From contig NZ_BLAF01000021.1 of assembly GCF_009687885.1 (NCBI RefSeq), positions 62,001 to 126,000 of the forward strand: a stretch of DNA of 64,000 nucleotides. Direction: 5' to 3'. The stretch comes from Acrocarpospora pleiomorpha. GTDB lineage: Bacteria; Actinomycetota; Actinomycetes; Streptosporangiales; Streptosporangiaceae. This document shows positions 36,624 through 45,170 of the stretch, piece by piece. Under the pieces are notes generated by a model. That model worked only from the letters and a program-made list of their open reading frames with translations. It searched no databases and had not been told where the DNA came from. How positions within the stretch are numbered: position 1 is the stretch's first letter; every line of letters starts with the position of its first letter. The position numbers and the translations under genes are program-made.

Positions 36624-37129
36624 CTGACCGACTGGCGGCGCATCATGCCGTCGTCCCGGATCGAGTACTGCCCCAGACGCCATAACGGCGGCGAGTACGC
36701 GTGAATCGACACGCTGCCGTGCTCCGCGCCGGTTAGCCGGTGAATGTGGTCGGGGCCGAAGGTGAACGACTCGCCCGCGCTGACCATGGTCTCCAGGTGC
36801 TCGCCGCCGATCCGCGGGTTGCACTCGGTCAGCGCGCCGTTGACCACCCGGACCGCGCCCGAGGAGATGTCGTGGTCGTGCCAGCCGGTGTCGTCCTCGG
36901 GCCGCCAGCAGAGCAGCCAGACATCCACGTACGCGTCCCGGTAGAGGGAGGCGTAATGCCGCCCCCCGTCCTCCGCGCCGTCGAAGCCGAGGTGTTCCTG
37001 CCACAGCTCGGGCTGGGCGGCCAGCTCGTTGACGAGCGCGGAGAGTTCGCGCCGATCCAGCGCTCGCGCGGGCAGCTCGTCCAGGGGAGTCGTACATGTC
37101 TGACGAACCGGGATAGTGGGCGTGCTCAT
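36596..37129 (-). CDS. Cysteine dioxygenase type I
   Basis: 177 aa cupin: the iron ligands appear as HDHDIS (H-x-H) and HIHRLTG, with SIHAYSPPL near the end. Converts cysteine to cysteine sulfinate. Its start overlaps the amidohydrolase stop by four bases (ATGA), so both belong to one transcription unit controlled by the divergent LacI operators. Confidence 0.88.
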   Translation of the reverse strand: MSTPTIPVRQTCTTPLDELPARALDRRELSALVNELAAQPELWQEHLGFDGAEDGGRHYASLYRDAYVDVWLLCWRPEDDTGWHDHDISSGAVRVVNGALTECNPRIGGEHLETMVSAGESFTFGPDHIHRLTGAEHGSVSIHAYSPPLWRLGQYSIRDDGMMRRQSVSYADELRPL

Positions 37130-38052
37130 GAGGGCGACTCCTTTCGGGACAGCAGTCGGGCCGGATTGGCCACCTGGATGGCGTTGCGGGCGGCGTCGCC
37201 GAAGTCCAGCGACGCCGATTCGGCATAGGGCTGGTCGGATCCGTTCACGACCACGTCGATGCCGAGCTCACGGATGACGGCGTCGATGGCGCGCGGGCCG
37301 TAGGAGGACGTCTCGACGTAGAGGCCGGAGTCCACCTGGCCGCGACTGGTGCCGCCGCGATTGATCTGCCGCTCAGAGTGCAGCGGGGCGAGCCCGGCCA
37401 GCAGCGAGAAGCAGACTTTGAGGTCCGGGTGGCGGGGCCGCCCGAAAGCTTGGAACGCGTACCAGGACGCGTGCATTTGCTGGACATACGGGACCACGGC
37501 GGGCCACCAGGCGGGGTCTGGCCGCTCTGGAGCGGCGAGACCCGCCGTGCCATGGACACAGCTCGTCGCCGGGCCGGGGTGCACGAACAGGGGGAGGCCG
37601 CGGGCGACCAGCTCGTCCAGCAGGGGTGCCACGTTCGCGAGTCCCGCCTGGTCGGAGATCGCCGTCGCCGGGAGTTGGAGCCCGGCGAAGCCCGCGTCGA
37701 GGGCGTGCGCGAGCCGTACCGAATCGATATCGGTTACCGGAGCCGACGCCCAGGCCTGGAACGGCGCGGGGAGAGCGGAGGCGCCGGTGTGGAAGGCGTC
37801 GATGAGTGGCCAGGCCTCGGCGGGCGGGAGGTGTTCGATGCCAAGCGGGCTGGACAGGGAGACGAGCGCGAGGTCCAGCCCGGCGTTGCGTTTCACCCGC
37901 AGGTCGACGTCGTGGTCGTCGGGATTGACCTGGTAGGGGGGCTCGCCGTCGAGGATGAGGGTCCAGCCGTCCAGGTAGGGGGGCGCGGTGCGGGCGCGCA
38001 GCGCGGCGACGAAAGAGGACGGCCAGATGTGCTGGTGCACGTCCACGCCCAT
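37126..38052 (-). CDS. Amidohydrolase-family metal hydrolase
   Basis: 308 aa from ATG 38052 (GAGGAGG site). HxH motif at the N-terminus (VDVHQHIWPSSF), LFVHPGPATS for the third histidine and VNGSDQPYAE for the catalytic Asp: an amidohydrolase-2 (ACMSD-like) barrel. Substrate unknown; coupling to cysteine dioxygenase suggests sulfur or thiol compound breakdown. Inference only. Confidence 0.8.
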   Translation of the reverse strand: MGVDVHQHIWPSSFVAALRARTAPPYLDGWTLILDGEPPYQVNPDDHDVDLRVKRNAGLDLALVSLSSPLGIEHLPPAEAWPLIDAFHTGASALPAPFQAWASAPVTDIDSVRLAHALDAGFAGLQLPATAISDQAGLANVAPLLDELVARGLPLFVHPGPATSCVHGTAGLAAPERPDPAWWPAVVPYVQQMHASWYAFQAFGRPRHPDLKVCFSLLAGLAPLHSERQINRGGTSRGQVDSGLYVETSSYGPRAIDAVIRELGIDVVVNGSDQPYAESASLDFGDAARNAIQVANPARLLSRKESPS

Positions 38053-38124
38053 GGCCCCTCCTCGATAACCCCTATTCCCGACTGATATTACAGGGTATTC
38101 GTACCGCAACGGAACACTCGTGAG

Positions 38125-38138
38125 GTGAAACGGTTCAC
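38125..38138. promoter_or_regulatory. LacI-type operator 1
   Basis: GTGAAACGGTTCAC: perfect GTGAA / TTCAC arms around 4 bp. Centre 26 bp from a second copy; lies between the amidohydrolase and LacI starts. Confidence 0.7.
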
Positions 38139-38150
38139 TGATACGCTTCA

Positions 38151-38164
38151 GTGAAGCGTTTCAC
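38151..38164. promoter_or_regulatory. LacI-type operator 2
   Basis: GTGAAGCGTTTCAC, the same GTGAA-N4-TTCAC dyad as operator 1. An overlapping inverted repeat CGCTTCA-G-TGAAGCG (38144-38158) links the two. Confidence 0.7.
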
Positions 38165-38200
38165 CCCATTTGTGTCAAGGAGCGGGCGTAGGCTGATTCG

Positions 38201-39187
38201 ATGCCTCAGCGCAAGAGGGCGACGATTCGCGAGGTGGCCAAGGCGACCGGCCTGTCACCTGCGGCGGTCAGTTACGCCCTGCGGGGCATGCAGGTCTCGG
38301 AGGAGACCCAGCGGCGGGTGCGCCGGGCGGCGGCCGAGCTCGGCTATGAGGCCGACCCGATCGCGCGGGCTCTGGCCAGCGGCAGGACCGGCATGATCGG
38401 CGTGCTCTGCTCCTCGCTCGAAGATCTGTGGCAGCAGTCGCTGGCCGTCGGCATCGGGCGCACATTGCGGGAGAAGGATCACTACGCGCTGATCCTGGAC
38501 GCGGCGGGCGACCCCGACCGGGAGAGCACGCTCGCCCGCCAGCTGCGCGGCGTGGACGGCCTGATCGTCCAGCCGGTGGACCCGGCCGCGGCCTTCTGGC
38601 CCGCCCTGGCCGAATCCCTGCCCGTCGTGGTGATCGGCGACGCGCTCAAGGACGCGCGCACCGCCGCCGAGGTCGTCTTCGACAACCACAGCGGGGTGAC
38701 CATGGCACTGGAGTACCTGCGCGCCATGGGGCACCACCGCGTCGCCGTGCTCACCCCCACCCAGGCCAGCACGCCCGACCGGCCGGCCGACCGGCTCGTC
38801 AACGACGAGGCGCAGCGGCTCGGCCTCAACATCGAGGTGCTCACCTGCCCGCAGGGCCTGGCCCCGGCCACCGAGGTGGCCCGCTCCCTGCTGTCGGCCG
38901 CCGCCCGGCCGAGCGCCGTCTTCTGCTTCTCCGACTCCATCGCGTACGGCGTGCTGATGGCCGCCAACTCGCTGGGCCTGAAGGTGCCCGGGGAGGTGTC
39001 GGTGATGGGATACGACGATCATCCGATGTCGGAGCTTCTGGGGCTGACCAGCGTCAACTGGAACCTGGACGGGATCGTGCAGGCCGCCGTACGGCTGGTG
39101 CTCGGTGCCGCGGACGGGACGATCCGGAGGCGGCGGATCACGCAGGAGCCGTTTCTGCGGGATCGCACCTCAGTCGGGGCTGTTTAG
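38201..39187 (+). CDS. LacI-family regulator
   Basis: 328 aa. HTH at ~7-30 (TIREVAKATGLSPAAVSYALRG), hinge and periplasmic-binding-like domain (LGYEADPIARALASGRTGMIGVL; VMGYDDHPMSELLGLTSV). Divergent from the amidohydrolase/cysteine dioxygenase pair with two matching operators between them, so autoregulation and control of that pair are likely. Converges with the ammonia-lyase gene (18-base overlap). Confidence 0.9.
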   Translation: MPQRKRATIREVAKATGLSPAAVSYALRGMQVSEETQRRVRRAAAELGYEADPIARALASGRTGMIGVLCSSLEDLWQQSLAVGIGRTLREKDHYALILDAAGDPDRESTLARQLRGVDGLIVQPVDPAAAFWPALAESLPVVVIGDALKDARTAAEVVFDNHSGVTMALEYLRAMGHHRVAVLTPTQASTPDRPADRLVNDEAQRLGLNIEVLTCPQGLAPATEVARSLLSAAARPSAVFCFSDSIAYGVLMAANSLGLKVPGEVSVMGYDDHPMSELLGLTSVNWNLDGIVQAAVRLVLGAADGTIRRRRITQEPFLRDRTSVGAV

Positions 39188-40471
39188 CCGTCTCCTGGCT
39201 GCCTCGATGTCGATCGGCCGGTCGGGTTCCGGGCCGTTCAGGGCGCGGTCGGCCGCGATCAGCTCGCAGGCCAGGACGATCTCGTACGGCTCACGCGTGG
39301 CCAGACAAGCCCGCGCCGCCTGAGTGGCGAAACCGGCGTGATCCTCGACACCTCGGGATATGACGGCGCCGCCCGTCGTGACGGGGGTCGCGAGCTGGCG
39401 GAGGGTGGCCAGGGCGTCCTGAGCGACGTACTCCAGGATGAGCAGTCCGGAGGCGCCCTCGGTGGCCGCCAGGAACGGGAGCCTGCCGGTGTAGGCGGGT
39501 TCCATCAAGGTGGCGAGGCGGGCGGTGGACAGGGACGCGGTCTGGGTGAGGGCGGCGCGCAGGGTGTCGAGGGTGAGGGCGATCGGGCCGGTGTGGAAGT
39601 TGCCGTTGTGAAGGGCTTCGGTGGTGATGAGGGGATTTTCCAGGGCGGAGTTGATCGCGGTGGTGACCGAAATTTCGGCGTTTTGCAGGGCGGTGAAGGC
39701 GGCTTGGTGGACTTGGGGGAAGGCGCGGTAGCCGTACGGGTCCTGGATTCTGGTGGGGTTCGTGGCGGGGAGGAGAGCGCGGAGCGCGGTGGCGACGTCG
39801 GTGCGCTGGACGGAGTCGGCGAGAGGCTGCATCGACGCCTGGACCGCCTGCCAGGTGCGTGCGGTGACTCTTATCGACGCTTCCAGGAGTTCGCGCAGGT
39901 CGTGGAGGGCGAGGGCGGCGTCGGCCAGGGTGAGGGCGCTGGAGCTGATGAACGGGAGGGCATCGGTGGGTTCTAGGGGAAATGTCGGGCCGTTCCACGG
40001 AATTTCGCCCACGAGGCAGAGGGCGGTGGTCGACAGGGCGGTCAGGTCGCCGGTGCCGATCGCGCCGTATTCGCGGATCGGCGGGATCGCGCGAGAATTG
40101 ATCGCGTCCGCGAGGACCGGGAGCAGGGCCGGGTCGAGGCCGGAGCCGCCGCGGAGCAGCTGGTTGAGGCGGACCGCCAGCATCGCCGTGGCCCGCTCGG
40201 GACCGATCAGCGGCCCGGCCCCGGCCGCGTGACTGCGCAGCAGGTCCAGCCCCTGTTGTCCGGGCACGTCCTTGTTCGCGCCCACGCCGGTGGTCCGGCC
40301 GTACACCGGTCCGGCCAGGGCCGTGGCGGCGCGCCGGGAACGGTCGGCGGCGGCGGTCGAGCCGAGCGTGACCGTGGCGCGGCCGGAGCCGATCGCGCTG
40401 ACCTGCGCGCAGGTCAGCGAGGTTCCGTCGAGAGGGACCTTTAGGGGGACGACGCGGTCAGTCGTTGACAC
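39170..40471 (-). CDS. Histidine/aromatic ammonia-lyase family protein, variant MIO triad
   Basis: 433 aa, about 75 shorter than typical HAL. The catalytic tyrosine loop is present (PVYGRTTGVGANKD, Y57) and NPLITTEALHNGNFHTGP matches the family. However the segment that normally reads G-S-V-G-A-S-G-D-L is YGAIGTGDL, so the Ala-Ser-Gly that cyclises to MIO is Gly139-Thr140-Gly141. Either a modified prosthetic group forms from Thr or the enzyme lacks MIO. Overlaps the upstream membrane-protein gene by 14 bases. Substrate unknown. Confidence 0.8.
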   Translation of the reverse strand: MSTTDRVVPLKVPLDGTSLTCAQVSAIGSGRATVTLGSTAAADRSRRAATALAGPVYGRTTGVGANKDVPGQQGLDLLRSHAAGAGPLIGPERATAMLAVRLNQLLRGGSGLDPALLPVLADAINSRAIPPIREYGAIGTGDLTALSTTALCLVGEIPWNGPTFPLEPTDALPFISSSALTLADAALALHDLRELLEASIRVTARTWQAVQASMQPLADSVQRTDVATALRALLPATNPTRIQDPYGYRAFPQVHQAAFTALQNAEISVTTAINSALENPLITTEALHNGNFHTGPIALTLDTLRAALTQTASLSTARLATLMEPAYTGRLPFLAATEGASGLLILEYVAQDALATLRQLATPVTTGGAVISRGVEDHAGFATQAARACLATREPYEIVLACELIAADRALNGPEPDRPIDIEAARRRLNSPD

Positions 40472-40835
40472 CGAGGATCAGATCGAGCAGCCAGGACACG
40501 ATGCCGATGATGATCGCGCCCCAGAACGCCGCCCAGAAGCCGTCCACGTGGAACGGCAGGTCGATCTTCCCGGCGATCCAGCTCGTCAGGTAGAGCAGGC
40601 CGGCGTTGACGACCAGCGCGAACAGGCCGAGCGTGAGCACGTAGAACGCGCAGCCGACGACCTTGATGATCGGCTTCAGGAGCGTGTTGATGATTCCGAA
40701 GATCAGCGCGACCGCGAGGAGCGTGCCGATCTGCTTGGTGGTGTCGCCGCTGGCGACGGTGATGCCGTCCACCACCTGGGTGGCGACCCAGAGGGAGGCG
40801 GCGACTACCAAGATCTTGAGGATGACCTTAATCAC
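40458..40835 (-). CDS. Phage holin family / YvlD-like membrane protein
   Basis: 125 aa, four hydrophobic segments. Matches the Mycobacterial-terminus/YvlD family: LIFGIINTLLKPIIKVVGCAFYVLTLGLFALVVNAGLLYL. Despite the family name these are usually chromosomal envelope-stress proteins, not phage lysis proteins. ATG start; overlaps the lyase gene. Confidence 0.85.
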   Translation of the reverse strand: MIKVILKILVVAASLWVATQVVDGITVASGDTTKQIGTLLAVALIFGIINTLLKPIIKVVGCAFYVLTLGLFALVVNAGLLYLTSWIAGKIDLPFHVDGFWAAFWGAIIIGIVSWLLDLILGVND

Positions 40836-40970
40836 AGCTGTGATCCTTCCACGCCCGCACCCCGTTTGCGCAGTGCGAATGTGGATGCGTCATAGCGCGA
40901 ACACATCGTCACACTATGTTTGCATAAGTGGTGATCCTGGGGGAAATGTCCAATTGGGGGTGGGTGAGAG

Positions 40971-41270
40971 ATGGACGTCGACCAGTTGGCGCAGCTGTCC
41001 GCCAAAGAATTGCACGACCGCGCCGTACGCTACGCGGTCCGGCACGGCGACTTCGGATTCCTGTGGGAGCTGCTGAAGGTGATCCCTGCCGCCGAAGCCG
41101 CGAGCGGACACTCCGACGAGACCGCGAACGATCTCAGCCGGGTGTCCGCGCTGCTCAGCGACGCGCTCGGATCCGGGGAGGGCGAACTCGGCGACGCCCT
41201 CCGCCCGATCTACATCGACTACCTGGCGCGGCATCCGGACGCGCTCAGGAACTTCACCGAGGACGCGTAA
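40971..41270 (+). CDS. Small conserved hypothetical protein
   Basis: 99 aa, acidic, all-helical (LSAKELHDRAVRYAVRHGDFGFLWELL). GGGTGAGAG ribosome site. Lacks known motifs; resembles small cytoplasmic actinobacterial proteins of unknown function. Ends one base before the convergent ApbE-like gene. Confidence 0.65.
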   Translation: MDVDQLAQLSAKELHDRAVRYAVRHGDFGFLWELLKVIPAAEAASGHSDETANDLSRVSALLSDALGSGEGELGDALRPIYIDYLARHPDALRNFTEDA

Positions 41271-41271
41271 C

Positions 41272-42087
41272 TCACCCCGCCATGCTCTCGGGGGCATACG
41301 CGAGGAAGCCCGGCGTGGTTATGCCCTGGCCGTCGGAGGTGATGATCAGCACGTCGTACGGGGTGGCCTGGGTGTCCTTGGGGAGGGCCAGCAGGCGGGC
41401 GACGTGTTTGGCGCGGGCCAGGCCCATGCCGTACAGGGCGGCGGCGTACGCGCCCGCGTCAGCCAGATCCGGCCCGACCACGGTCACCCCGGCGATCCCG
41501 CTCGCGCGCGGGCGGCCGTCGTGCGTGGCGACGGCCAGATCGTGGGCGAACAGGACGGTACGCATCGCGTGGCTGCCCTGGTCGCGCAGGCCGCGCAGCC
41601 GCTCCCGCGCGCTTCGGACCGGATCGCGCACCCCGATCCGCCACGGCACGCCCGGCCGCGCCGACCCGCGCACCCGCACGTTCCCGCCCGCGCTCACGCA
41701 GTGATCGACCGCGCCCGCCGCCGCCAGCGCCCGCGAGACCCGCTCCACCGCCCATCCCTTCACGTATCCGGCCGGCGCCGGCTCCTTGCCGATGGAGGCG
41801 CGCAACTCGCCGCGGCGCTTCAGCACCTCGGCCAGCTCCGGCGCGCACTCCGCCAGCGAGAGCTCGTCCCGCGCGAACCGGCTCACCTGGCTGCCCGCGT
41901 CGCTCCCGTCGAAGGTCTCATCCACCCAGCGCAGCCAGGTGAACGCGTCATCCAGCAGCGGCCGCAGCTCCCGCTGGGGCAGCGCCGTCCGGATATCTAT
42001 GCCGACCGGGGTGCCCATCACCATCTCGACACGATGTGCCCCGGGGAAGCGGGCACTGCGGTGGGCCTGGTCTTCGTTGATGTTCAT
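41272..42087 (-). CDS. ApbE-like FAD:protein FMN transferase, degenerate
   Basis: 271 aa from ATG 42087 (GAAGGAG). ApbE features: VMGTPVGIDI near the N-terminus, GYVKGWAVERV, and HCVSAGGNVRVRG. The segment that normally carries HIIDP before the metal-binding Asp-Ala-(x)-Ser/Thr is very short, and the last motif reads LADAGAYAAALYGMG without the usual Thr. It may be an inactive or divergent member. No flavoprotein target gene is adjacent. Confidence 0.75.
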   Translation of the reverse strand: MNINEDQAHRSARFPGAHRVEMVMGTPVGIDIRTALPQRELRPLLDDAFTWLRWVDETFDGSDAGSQVSRFARDELSLAECAPELAEVLKRRGELRASIGKEPAPAGYVKGWAVERVSRALAAAGAVDHCVSAGGNVRVRGSARPGVPWRIGVRDPVRSARERLRGLRDQGSHAMRTVLFAHDLAVATHDGRPRASGIAGVTVVGPDLADAGAYAAALYGMGLARAKHVARLLALPKDTQATPYDVLIITSDGQGITTPGFLAYAPESMAG

Positions 42088-42188
42088 CGGTCTCCTTCGC
42101 TCTGCACCCTGAGGTACGCGGGAGCTCCCGATCCTGTTCACAACTTCCGGGAAAGATCTCAGAATGATCTCGGAGTAGTGTGCTGCGT

Positions 42189-42584
42189 ATGGCGCCAGTA
42201 CACGTGGAACGCACTCCCGACGGCTTCGTCGCCAGCAACGAACGAGGCGCGCAACTCAAGATCGGCAGCGTCACCGACGAGGGCGTCTTCAGCCCCGTCG
42301 AACTCCTGCTCATCGCCGTCGGAGCCTGCAACATCGTCACCGTCGAACCCCTCACCGCCCAACGCGGCCACCGCCTCCCCCGGCTGGCCGTGTCCATCAC
42401 CGCCACCAAAGCCGAGCCGACGCTGCTGGACACGGTGACGGTCACGTACGAGGTCGAGCTTCCCGAAAGCCTCACGCCGGAGAAGTTCGCCGAGATCGCG
42501 GAACGCGTGCACCAGCGGCATTGCACGGTCAGCAGATCCTTGGAGCGTGGAACAGAGGTCAAGCTCAACCTGCCTCAGGCCTGA
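42189..42584 (+). CDS. OsmC family peroxiredoxin-like protein
   Basis: 131 aa from ATG 42189 (GTG 42180 also possible; GGAG at 42172-42175 is four bases from that GTG). Catalytic cysteines in VGACNIVTVE and HCTVSRSLE; ERGAQLKIG is typical of the OsmC start. Reduces organic hydroperoxides. Confidence 0.88.
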   Translation: MAPVHVERTPDGFVASNERGAQLKIGSVTDEGVFSPVELLLIAVGACNIVTVEPLTAQRGHRLPRLAVSITATKAEPTLLDTVTVTYEVELPESLTPEKFAEIAERVHQRHCTVSRSLERGTEVKLNLPQA

Positions 42585-42599
42585 GATCCAGACCAACTA

Positions 42600-42782
42600 T
42601 CCACCCGTTCATGACGACTTCCATAAAGTCGGTTCTGTAGCGTGGAAGCAGGTCAAGGGGGCTGGAAAGCCACCACACAGGCTATATGTCACAAGGATGC
42701 GGGAGGGGAACCGTATCCCAAGCGGGGGAACCCGCCCAGAGCGCCTTTGGGGGAGGGCGCCTCGGCGGTACCGCTTAGTGAA
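42600..42782 (+). other. Structured non-coding stretch, possible RNA
   Basis: No plausible gene. On the plus strand it can form several hairpins, two with GGAA (GNRA) loops: GGCT-GGAA-AGCC (~42660) and GCGGG-GGAA-CCCGC (~42722-42735), plus GCGCC/GGCGC and GCGGTACCGC, ending at a strong terminator (42783-42822). This arrangement looks like a small structured RNA or leader, but I do not recognise any known class. Confidence 0.35.
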
Positions 42783-42822
42783 AGTCGGGGCCGGACAGTT
42801 GGGGGACTGTCCGGCCCCGACT
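42783..42822. terminator. Strong bidirectional terminator hairpin
   Basis: Perfect 16-bp stem AGTCGGGGCCGGACAG / CTGTCCGGCCCCGACT with an 8-nt loop, followed by GTGTTT on the plus strand. Separates the OsmC/RNA region from the convergent MFS gene. Confidence 0.85.
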
Positions 42823-42826
42823 GTGT

Positions 42827-44059
42827 TTATGGCCGATCCTCCGGATCGGCGGTCATCATGGCTAGGCCGATGACCGCGAGGAGCCCGAGCGCCGCTGGGA
42901 TGAGGAACACCATGGGTAGTCCGATGACGGCGGCTCCGACGCCTCCGGCGGCTCCGCCCAGGGCGGACGCCAGAGAGGTGGAGCTCAGGAAGATGGCGGA
43001 GGCGGTGGCGACAGCCGTCGGGAGAAGGCGCTGAGCGACGATGATCCCGAGTGCGGCGAAGACTCCCCACACGCCGCCCATGAGGATCTGTCCGGCGAAC
43101 AGCCCGGCGGCCGTGCCCGTCGTGGCGAAGCAGATGTTGGCGGCGACCCCGAAAGCCGCGCCGACCACCATCAGCCGCATCATCCCGACCCTGCGTGCCA
43201 CGAGCACAGCCAGGGGCATCAGAACGATCTCGACCAGCGGCTGAATTCCAATGATCGCGCCACTGAGCCCGGCGGGGAAATCGAGTTGCCCGTTCATGTA
43301 GATCGGCAGATACGCGTACTTGATCGGCTCCCCGGCGTAGACGAGCACGTAGAGCGTCGTGAACGCGAGCAACGGCAGCATCGCCCGCACGCCGGGACCG
43401 CGTGTGCCGGATCCCGAAGTCTGCCCCGTCGAGGCTGCGGCGGGCGGTGTCCTGAGCGCCCCGAGCGGGACGACTTGGGCAAGGGTGCAGATCGCAGTCG
43501 CGAGAAGCATGGTACGCAGCGAGGTGTGGGCGGCCAGAAAAGCCCCGGCGACCGGACCGACCACCCAGCCGCCGGTGAGGGCCATCCGCACGACGGCGAC
43601 CACGCCGTCGTTGCTCGGGTTCGGGTGCGCCTTCAGCTCATCGTGGATGGCGGCGAAGAGCTGCGACGTAGCGGCGCCGGCGAAGCCGAGCACGACTGCG
43701 CTGATGAGGTAGGGCATCCACAGCTGTGTCGAAAAGGCGATGCCCACCCAGCCCACGAACCCCGCGACGGTGCAGGCGCGGAACAGGCCCAGGCGTGCGC
43801 CGGTGCGGTCCGATCGCGCACCGACCAGATAACCGGCCACTGGCGCGGTCAGGCTCGTCAGATAGAACAGGCCTGCCGCGGTGAGTGTGGCACCGAGGTC
43901 ATTGACCAGGAACGATGCGATCTGGGGTGCGGCTGCCGAGAACCCGAGACCGGACAGGAACAAAGCGATGGTCGCGCCTCGGTAGAGCGGCGAGGCGAGC
44001 GTCAACCGGAGCGCCGACGTGCGCATCACAGGTTCGTCGACCTGCTCGTGTAGTGCCAT
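42827..44059 (-). CDS. MFS transporter, sugar-efflux (SET)-like
   Basis: 410 aa, twelve helices. Start segment ALFLSGLGFSAAAPQIASFLV and YLVGARSDRTGARLGLFR resemble the SET family (SetA/B). Twelve bases downstream of a LacI-family gene in the same orientation; the pair probably exports or imports a sugar sensed by that regulator. Confidence 0.8.
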   Translation of the reverse strand: MALHEQVDEPVMRTSALRLTLASPLYRGATIALFLSGLGFSAAAPQIASFLVNDLGATLTAAGLFYLTSLTAPVAGYLVGARSDRTGARLGLFRACTVAGFVGWVGIAFSTQLWMPYLISAVVLGFAGAATSQLFAAIHDELKAHPNPSNDGVVAVVRMALTGGWVVGPVAGAFLAAHTSLRTMLLATAICTLAQVVPLGALRTPPAAASTGQTSGSGTRGPGVRAMLPLLAFTTLYVLVYAGEPIKYAYLPIYMNGQLDFPAGLSGAIIGIQPLVEIVLMPLAVLVARRVGMMRLMVVGAAFGVAANICFATTGTAAGLFAGQILMGGVWGVFAALGIIVAQRLLPTAVATASAIFLSSTSLASALGGAAGGVGAAVIGLPMVFLIPAALGLLAVIGLAMMTADPEDRP

Positions 44060-44070
44060 CCCTGCTGCCT

Positions 44071-45063
44071 CTAGTTTCGGGTGCTGTCGCGGATGACGAG
44101 GTCGACCGGGAACCGCTGTCGGTGGCCAGGTTCCGGATCACCCTCCAGGAGCAGGCGGGCAGCGGCTGCGGCCATTTCCTCGACGGGCAGGCGCATCGTG
44201 GTCAGCGGCGGGTTGGTGCATACGGCGGCGATGCTGTCGTCGAAGCCGATGATGCTCACGTCGTCGGGCACGCGTCTGCCGCCGGCGGTGATGGCCTGGA
44301 CGGCTCCGGCGGCCATCAGGTCGCAGGCTATGAACATCGCGTCGATGTCCGGGTGTTGTTCGAGCAGCTGTCGCGCGGCGCGGTAACCGCCATCCCGGTG
44401 GAAGTCGCCGTCGGCGCTCACGTCGGTCAGGCCAAGGCTTCGCACCGCTCGCCGGTATCCGGTACGCCGGTCGATGGCGCAGGGATTGAGGGCGGGTCCG
44501 TGAATGGCGGCGATCCGGCGGCGGCCCCGCTCGTGGAGTTGCTTGACCGCGGTGTACGCACCGCCGATGTTGTCGGCTTCCATGCGGGGAACGGATGAGG
44601 CGGTGGGCACCATCGAGACGGTACGGCGGCACCGACGGTAAAACCGGGCCGCCAATACCGGAGTGATGTCGGCGAGAACGGCACCGAGGGTGGCATTCGC
44701 GGCGATCTCGTCGATCGCTTCGGCGGCTGTCTCCTGGGCCACGGCGTGCAATCGCAGTTGCGCGTTGACGCCTTCGAGGACGGGCATCATGCCTGCCAGG
44801 GCGCGGCTGAAGTACGGATGCGTCCCGAGCCAGCCGATGCCGGAGCCATAGGTCACCGCGATGACGTCGACGGCGCGTTGGCGGCCGGAGACCAGTGCTC
44901 TGGCAGTCTCGTTGGGCTGGTAGCCCAGCTCGGCCACGGCCGCGTGGACCCGCGCGCGCAGCGGTTCGGACGCGCCGGGCGCGTTGTTGATCACGCGGGA
45001 GGCGGTCGCGCGGGACACGCCGGCCACGCGCGCGACATCCTCGATCGTAGGCTTGAGTCTCAT
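44071..45063 (-). CDS. LacI-family regulator
   Basis: 330 aa from ATG 45063 (GTG 45075 also possible). HTH at ~5-30 (TIEDVARVAGVSRATASRVINN); binding-protein domain with IIGFDDSIAAVCTNPPLTTM. A perfect 12-bp palindrome GAGAGCGCTCTC lies 62 bp upstream, and AGCGCT at 45086-45091 may be a second weak site: likely autoregulation and control of the MFS gene. Confidence 0.88.
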   Translation of the reverse strand: MRLKPTIEDVARVAGVSRATASRVINNAPGASEPLRARVHAAVAELGYQPNETARALVSGRQRAVDVIAVTYGSGIGWLGTHPYFSRALAGMMPVLEGVNAQLRLHAVAQETAAEAIDEIAANATLGAVLADITPVLAARFYRRCRRTVSMVPTASSVPRMEADNIGGAYTAVKQLHERGRRRIAAIHGPALNPCAIDRRTGYRRAVRSLGLTDVSADGDFHRDGGYRAARQLLEQHPDIDAMFIACDLMAAGAVQAITAGGRRVPDDVSIIGFDDSIAAVCTNPPLTTMRLPVEEMAAAAARLLLEGDPEPGHRQRFPVDLVIRDSTRN

Positions 45064-45125
45064 CGGGGCCTGCACTCTCCATCACAGCGCTTTCGAGTCG
45101 CCGCAGCGTTCTGGACAGTAGACCC

Positions 45126-45137
45126 GAGAGCGCTCTC
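45126..45137. promoter_or_regulatory. LacI-type operator
   Basis: GAGAGCGCTCTC, a perfect palindrome in the promoter region of the LacI/MFS pair. Confidence 0.65.
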
Positions 45138-45170
45138 AGGTGAAGCGGCCGTAGCAGAGGCGGCTGCCGG

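Noticed and set aside
40458..40835. Holin-family name suggested a prophage
   Set aside because: No phage structural genes nearby; this subfamily is usually chromosomal.
42600..42782. Known riboswitch classes (cobalamin, FMN, TPP, c-di-AMP, ZTP, fluoride)
   Set aside because: None of the conserved cores could be recognised by eye.
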